From Rhizobium sp. Root708 (lineage in GTDB: Bacteria > Pseudomonadota > Alphaproteobacteria > Rhizobiales > Rhizobiaceae), in NCBI RefSeq assembly GCF_001429725.1, contig NZ_LMHV01000040.1:79825-143824 (forward strand): a stretch of 64,000 bases of DNA, written 5' to 3'. Of the stretch, positions 60,196-64,000 are shown in pieces. Each line of letters starts with the position of its first letter. Within the stretch, counting starts at the first letter, position 1. The position numbers were made by a program, and so were the translations under genes. Under the pieces are notes generated by a model. It was not told the DNA's origin, made no database searches, and saw nothing but the letters and a program-made list of their open reading frames with translations.

Positions 60196-62055
60196 ATGAT
60201 GAAAAACATGCTCTCCGGCACCACCATTAATTTTTCGGCAAGTTCTGCTGGCTCCGCGACCGATGCCGCTCTCGGCGATCTGCCGACCTGGAAACTGCAG
60301 GACCTCTATCCCTCCGCAACCTCCACGGCCTTCACCGGCGATATGGAGAAAGCCGGCAAGCAGGCAATCGCTTTCGAAGAGAAGTGGAAGGGCAAGCTTG
60401 CGGATGCCGCGACCAAAAAAGGCGCCGAGGGCATCGGCCAGGCGCTGAAGGAATACGAGGCGCTGGACGACATTATCGGACGCCTCGGCTCCTTTGCCGG
60501 CCTCACCTATTTCTCCGATACATCGAACCCGGTGAACGGCAAGCTCTATGGCGACGCGCAGGCGAAGATTACCGAGTTCTCCAGCCACCTCCTGTTTTTC
60601 GCGCTCGAGCTCAATCGCATCGACGATGCGGTGATCGACGCCTGCATGGCGAATGACCCGGATGCCGGGCACTACCGCCCCTGGCTCGTCGATCTGCGCA
60701 AGGACAAGCCCTACCAGCTGGACGACAAGCTGGAACAGCTCTTCCTCGAAAAGTCGATGACCTCGGCCGCGGCCTTCAACCGCCTGTTCGACGAGACGAT
60801 GGCGGAGCTGCGCTTCGACGTCGATGGCGAGAAGCTGTCGATCGAGGTCACGCTGAACATGCTGCAGGACCGCGATCCGGCCGTTCGTCACAAGGCGGCG
60901 ATGGCGCTTGCCGAAACCTTCAAGACCAATATCCGCACCTTCACGCTGATCACCAACACGCTTGCCAAGGACAAGGACATTTCCGACCGCTGGCGCGGCT
61001 TCGAGGACATCGCCGATTCAAGGCACCTCGCCAACCGCGTCGAGCGCGAAGTGGTCGATGCGCTGGCTGCCGCCGTCAAAGATGCCTATCCGCGCCTCTC
61101 GCATCGCTATTACAAGATGAAGGCCAAGTGGCTTGGAATGGAACAGATGGAGTTCTGGGATCGCAACGCGCCGCTGCCCGAAACCTCCAATGCGGTGATT
61201 TCCTGGACTGAAGCCAAGGACACAGTTCTCTCTGCCTACGGCAACTTCTCGCCGGAGATGGCCGCGATCGCCAAGCGCTTCTTCGACGAGCAGTGGATCG
61301 ACGCTCCCGTTCGTCCCGGCAAGGCGCCCGGTGCCTTCGCCCATCCGACCGTTCCTTCGGCGCATCCCTATGTGCTCGTCAACTATCTCGGCAAGCCGCG
61401 TGACGTCATGACGCTCGCCCACGAGCTTGGCCACGGCGTTCATCAGGTTCTCGCCGGCGCACAGGGCGCGCTGATGTGCCAGACGCCGCTGACGCTTGCC
61501 GAAACCGCCTCCGTCTTCGGTGAAATGCTGACCTTCCGCGCCCTCCTCGACAAAACGAGGGACAAGCGCGAGCGCAAGGCGATGCTCGCGCAGAAGGTCG
61601 AGGACATGATCAACACGGTCGTACGCCAGATCGCCTTCTACGAATTCGAGCGCAAGGTTCACACCGCCCGCAAGGCCGGCGAACTGACCGCAGACGATAT
61701 CGGCGAGCTCTGGCTCTCGGTGCAGTCGGAAAGCCTCGGGCCGGCGATCAAGATCTCGGAAGGCTACGAGACCTACTGGGCTTATATCCCGCACTTCATT
61801 CATTCGCCGTTCTACGTCTACGCCTATGCCTTCGGCGATTGCCTGGTGAACTCGCTCTATGCCGTCTACCAGAAGGCCGACAAGGGCTTCCAGGACAAGT
61901 ATTTCGAGCTTCTGAAGGCCGGCGGTACCAAGCATCACCAGGAACTTCTGAAGCCATTCGGCCTCGACGCCACCGATCCGTCGTTCTGGAGCAAGGGGTT
62001 GTCGATGATCGAAGGGCTGATCGACGAATTGGAAGCGCTTGATAAGAGCGCATAA
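60196..62055 (+). CDS. pepF: M3 family oligoendopeptidase F
   Basis: 619 residues. Zinc peptidase motif HELGHG at 409-414, in TLAHELGHGVHQVL, with the distal glutamate in LAETASVFGEM. The N-terminal helical domain (about 1-190) is typical of PepF/M3. Cytoplasmic cleavage of short peptides is expected. GAGGAAGAG lies upstream. Start at 60196 or 60199. Confidence 0.94.
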   Translation: MMKNMLSGTTINFSASSAGSATDAALGDLPTWKLQDLYPSATSTAFTGDMEKAGKQAIAFEEKWKGKLADAATKKGAEGIGQALKEYEALDDIIGRLGSFAGLTYFSDTSNPVNGKLYGDAQAKITEFSSHLLFFALELNRIDDAVIDACMANDPDAGHYRPWLVDLRKDKPYQLDDKLEQLFLEKSMTSAAAFNRLFDETMAELRFDVDGEKLSIEVTLNMLQDRDPAVRHKAAMALAETFKTNIRTFTLITNTLAKDKDISDRWRGFEDIADSRHLANRVEREVVDALAAAVKDAYPRLSHRYYKMKAKWLGMEQMEFWDRNAPLPETSNAVISWTEAKDTVLSAYGNFSPEMAAIAKRFFDEQWIDAPVRPGKAPGAFAHPTVPSAHPYVLVNYLGKPRDVMTLAHELGHGVHQVLAGAQGALMCQTPLTLAETASVFGEMLTFRALLDKTRDKRERKAMLAQKVEDMINTVVRQIAFYEFERKVHTARKAGELTADDIGELWLSVQSESLGPAIKISEGYETYWAYIPHFIHSPFYVYAYAFGDCLVNSLYAVYQKADKGFQDKYFELLKAGGTKHHQELLKPFGLDATDPSFWSKGLSMIEGLIDELEALDKSA

Positions 62056-62076
62056 GCTCTCGATCCAAAGGCAGGC

Positions 62077-63237
62077 ATGACCAAGGCTGAACGCTACGTT
62101 CTGTTCCGGGATGACACGACCGGGCAAGTGATGCTCTTTTCCGATCCGTCGGAGATCATCATCGCCCGGACGCGCGCCGAGTTCTTGGCCGCCCTTGCCC
62201 GCATGGAAGAAGCAAAGGCCGCCGGCAAATGGCTGGCGGGCTACATGGCCTATGAAGCGGGCTATCTCTTCGAGGAGAAGCTGGAAGCGTTCCTGCCGGA
62301 GGGGCGGGAGACCCCGCTGCTTGCCTTCGGCGTCTTCGATGCACCCGAAGCCGATACCCACCCGCTTGCCCAGCCGAAACAGCGCGGCGAGAACGGCGAG
62401 TTCCTTAGCGAGCCCCGGGCCGGCTGGGATTTCGCCGCCTATAAAGAGCACTTCGATCGCCTGCATTGGCACCTGCGCCAGGGCGATTGCTACCAGGCAA
62501 ACCTCACCATGCCGATCACCGCCCGCTGGGACGGCGATCCGCGCGCCGCCTTCTGGTCGCTGATTTCGAGACAGCCGGTAAAATACGGCGCGCTGGTCGA
62601 TCTTGGCGGCCCCATCCTGCTTTCGCGCTCGCCCGAACTCTTCTTCCGCACCGATGAAGAAGGCTGGATCGAAACCCACCCGATGAAGGGAACGGCAAGA
62701 CGCGGGGTTGATGATGGCGAGGATGCCGCGATCATCGCCGCGATGCGCGAAGACATCAAAACTCAGGCCGAAAACCGCATGATCGTCGATCTGCTGCGCA
62801 ACGACATCTCGCGCATCACGGAAGTCGGCACCTTGGACGTGCCGAAACTGTTCGACATCGAGACCTATCCAACCGTCCACCAGATGGTCAGCCACGTGCA
62901 GGCGAAACTCCTCCCGGATTTGACCATTCGCGACATCTTCGCCGCGCTCTTTCCGTGCGGATCGATCACCGGCGCGCCGAAACTCAGCGCCATGCAGATC
63001 CTGCACGCGCTCGAGGACACACCCCGCGACGCCTATTGCGGCGCGATCGGCATGATTGCGCCATCAGGCGCCATGCGCTTTTCCGTCGCGATCCGCACCA
63101 TCAGCCTGTTTCCGGGCGGCAAGGCGGTCTTCAACGTCGGCGGCGGCATCGTCTTTGATTCCACCGCCGAGGCCGAATACGAGGAGTGCCTGCTGAAAGC
63201 GCGGTTTGCGATCGGCGATCGGGAGATCGCGCGGTGA
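62077..63237 (+). CDS. pabB: Aminodeoxychorismate synthase component I
   Basis: 386 residues. The chorismate-binding domain shows GDCYQANLTMPI, ETHPMKGTARRG, NRMIVDLLRNDISRI and FPCGSITGAPKLSAMQIL. PabB converts chorismate to 4-amino-4-deoxychorismate for folate synthesis. The N-terminal part is short, as in the single-domain form. Overlaps pabC by four bases (GTGA), fitting one pathway. Confidence 0.93.
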   Translation: MTKAERYVLFRDDTTGQVMLFSDPSEIIIARTRAEFLAALARMEEAKAAGKWLAGYMAYEAGYLFEEKLEAFLPEGRETPLLAFGVFDAPEADTHPLAQPKQRGENGEFLSEPRAGWDFAAYKEHFDRLHWHLRQGDCYQANLTMPITARWDGDPRAAFWSLISRQPVKYGALVDLGGPILLSRSPELFFRTDEEGWIETHPMKGTARRGVDDGEDAAIIAAMREDIKTQAENRMIVDLLRNDISRITEVGTLDVPKLFDIETYPTVHQMVSHVQAKLLPDLTIRDIFAALFPCGSITGAPKLSAMQILHALEDTPRDAYCGAIGMIAPSGAMRFSVAIRTISLFPGGKAVFNVGGGIVFDSTAEAEYEECLLKARFAIGDREIAR

Positions 63238-63860
63238 ACGACTTCTCGCTGATCGAAACGCTGCGCTGGGAGCCGGAAACAGGTTTCGTCAGGCTACGCC
63301 TGCATCTTGCCCGCCTCTCCCGTTCCGCCCGCCGGATCGGCTTTCCTGACCCAACAGGCGCTGCCGCCAAACTGGAAGCGGCCGTTGTCGGCGCCACGAC
63401 GGCCCTGCGAATACGGCTGACGCTTGACCGGCTGGGGCAGATCGAGGTCACCACGGCTCCCTTCGCGCCGGTGCCGGAGGGGACCATCTGGAAGGTCCGC
63501 ATTGCCGCAACCCGTCTCGATTCCACCGACAAACTGCTACGGATGAAGACGACACGGCGCGGCGTCTACGAGGCTGCTCGCGCCGAGTATCCGGCATCCG
63601 ACGCCGACGAAGTGCTGCTTCTGAACGACCGCGGCGAGGTCTGCGAAGGCACGATCACCTCGGTCTTCCTCGATGACGGTTCGGGCCCGCTGCGCACGCC
63701 GCCGATCTCCTGCGGCCTGCTCGCGGGCGTCTTGCGTACCGAGCTGATCTGCCAGCGCAAGGCGCGCGTCGGCCGCATCTCGATGGCCGACCTGAAAGCG
63801 GGAAAACTCTACATGGGCAATTCGCTGCGCGGGCTGATTCCAGCCCGGCTTGTCGGCTAG
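63234..63860 (+). CDS. pabC: Aminodeoxychorismate lyase-like protein (class IV)
   Basis: 208 residues from a GTG overlapping the pabB stop. PLP fold-type IV: IETLRWEPETGFVRLRLHLARL, MKTTRRGVYEAARAEYP (Lys in this block), ADEVLLLNDRGEVCEGTITSVFL and a GLLAGVLRTELI end. In folate synthesis it releases pyruvate from aminodeoxychorismate to give 4-aminobenzoate. It is shorter than E. coli PabC by about 60 residues, but the pabB coupling supports the call. Confidence 0.85.
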   Translation: MNDFSLIETLRWEPETGFVRLRLHLARLSRSARRIGFPDPTGAAAKLEAAVVGATTALRIRLTLDRLGQIEVTTAPFAPVPEGTIWKVRIAATRLDSTDKLLRMKTTRRGVYEAARAEYPASDADEVLLLNDRGEVCEGTITSVFLDDGSGPLRTPPISCGLLAGVLRTELICQRKARVGRISMADLKAGKLYMGNSLRGLIPARLVG

Positions 63861-64000
63861 GCCACGATCTTCAGCCGGTCACGGCCGCTCTGCTTGGCTG
63901 TATAAAGAGCCTCGTCGGCGCGGGCATAAACCTCGCGAGCAGTCTCGCCCGGCCGCAGCTCCGCCAATCCCGCCGAGCAGGTATAAGAGAAGGACGGAGT
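63857..64000 (-). CDS. GGDEF domain protein, C-terminal end (cut by window edge)
   Basis: Only the last 47 residues are visible, reading in from the right edge. They match the end of a GGDEF diguanylate cyclase domain: SAGLAELRPGETAREVYARADEA followed by LYTAKQSGRDRLKI. The catalytic GG(D/E)EF loop lies outside the window, so activity cannot be judged. The stop overlaps the pabC stop by four bases. Confidence 0.8.
   Translation of the reverse strand, partial: TPSFSYTCSAGLAELRPGETAREVYARADEALYTAKQSGRDRLKIVA

Overview
The window looks like a chromosomal segment of a Rhizobiaceae-type alphaproteobacterium (Rhizobium / Agrobacterium / Ensifer relatives). The evidence is high GC, 6S RNA next to zapA, small DUF1127/DUF1192/DUF1244/DUF465 proteins, the cell-cycle proteins RcdA and GapR, CtrA-type TTAA-N7-TTAA boxes, and a tkt-gap-pgk-class I fba island. 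I see no tRNA, rRNA, CRISPR array, phage gene or transposase. Almost all of it reads as core chromosome.

Layout. 1-2.5 kb: 5' end of a 6-phosphogluconate dehydrogenase gene, a YigZ/IMPACT protein, a DUF1127 protein, 6S RNA, zapA and a DUF4164 coiled coil. 2.9-11.1 kb: central carbon genes tkt, gap, pgk and class I fba, with a K+/H+ antiporter inserted. 11.3-21.9 kb: PhzF protein, MFS transporter, DUF1192, a candidate sRNA with two CtrA boxes in front of rcdA, a nucleoside deaminase, rpmE, an ABC exporter, a membrane protein behind a striking palindromic operator, a MotA-like/MotB-like ion-channel pair, and suhB. 22.1-23.6 kb: TetR regulator and SDR.

23.6-35.1 kb: a complete chemosensory operon on the minus strand (STAS, cheY, cheA, cheW, two near-duplicate MCPs, cheW, cheR, cheB). 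Several neighbours overlap by 4 bases. A long soluble coiled-coil protein is transcribed divergently; it carries an MCP-like tip and a CheZ-like DxxxQ motif. 35.1-40.7 kb: Sel1-repeat protein, ThiE-like protein, TauE/SafE permease, ArsR regulator, two DUF465 proteins, purEK and rpmJ. 40.8-52.5 kb: accessory metabolism and regulators (TPR protein, hydrolase, gamma-glutamyltransferase, AraC, threonine dehydratase-like enzyme, SDR/GlxA pair, and a LysR-controlled tautomerase-cupin-DUF4865 operon with LysE). 52.6-64 kb: pyk with DUF1036, N-formylglutamate amidohydrolase-like protein, DUF1244, gapR, a DUF882 cell-wall protein, a sigma-54 response regulator, pepF, pabB-pabC and the 3' end of a GGDEF gene.

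Functionally the window combines glycolysis/pentose phosphate enzymes, cell-cycle and nucleoid control (ZapA, RcdA, GapR, CtrA sites) and a chemotaxis-like pathway. The parts most worth a second look are the CtrA-box/sRNA/rcdA control region, the coiled-coil partner of the chemosensory operon, the stator-like pair, the 45-base operator at 17983-18027, and a 115-base repeat with near-perfect terminal inverted repeats at 47415-47529.
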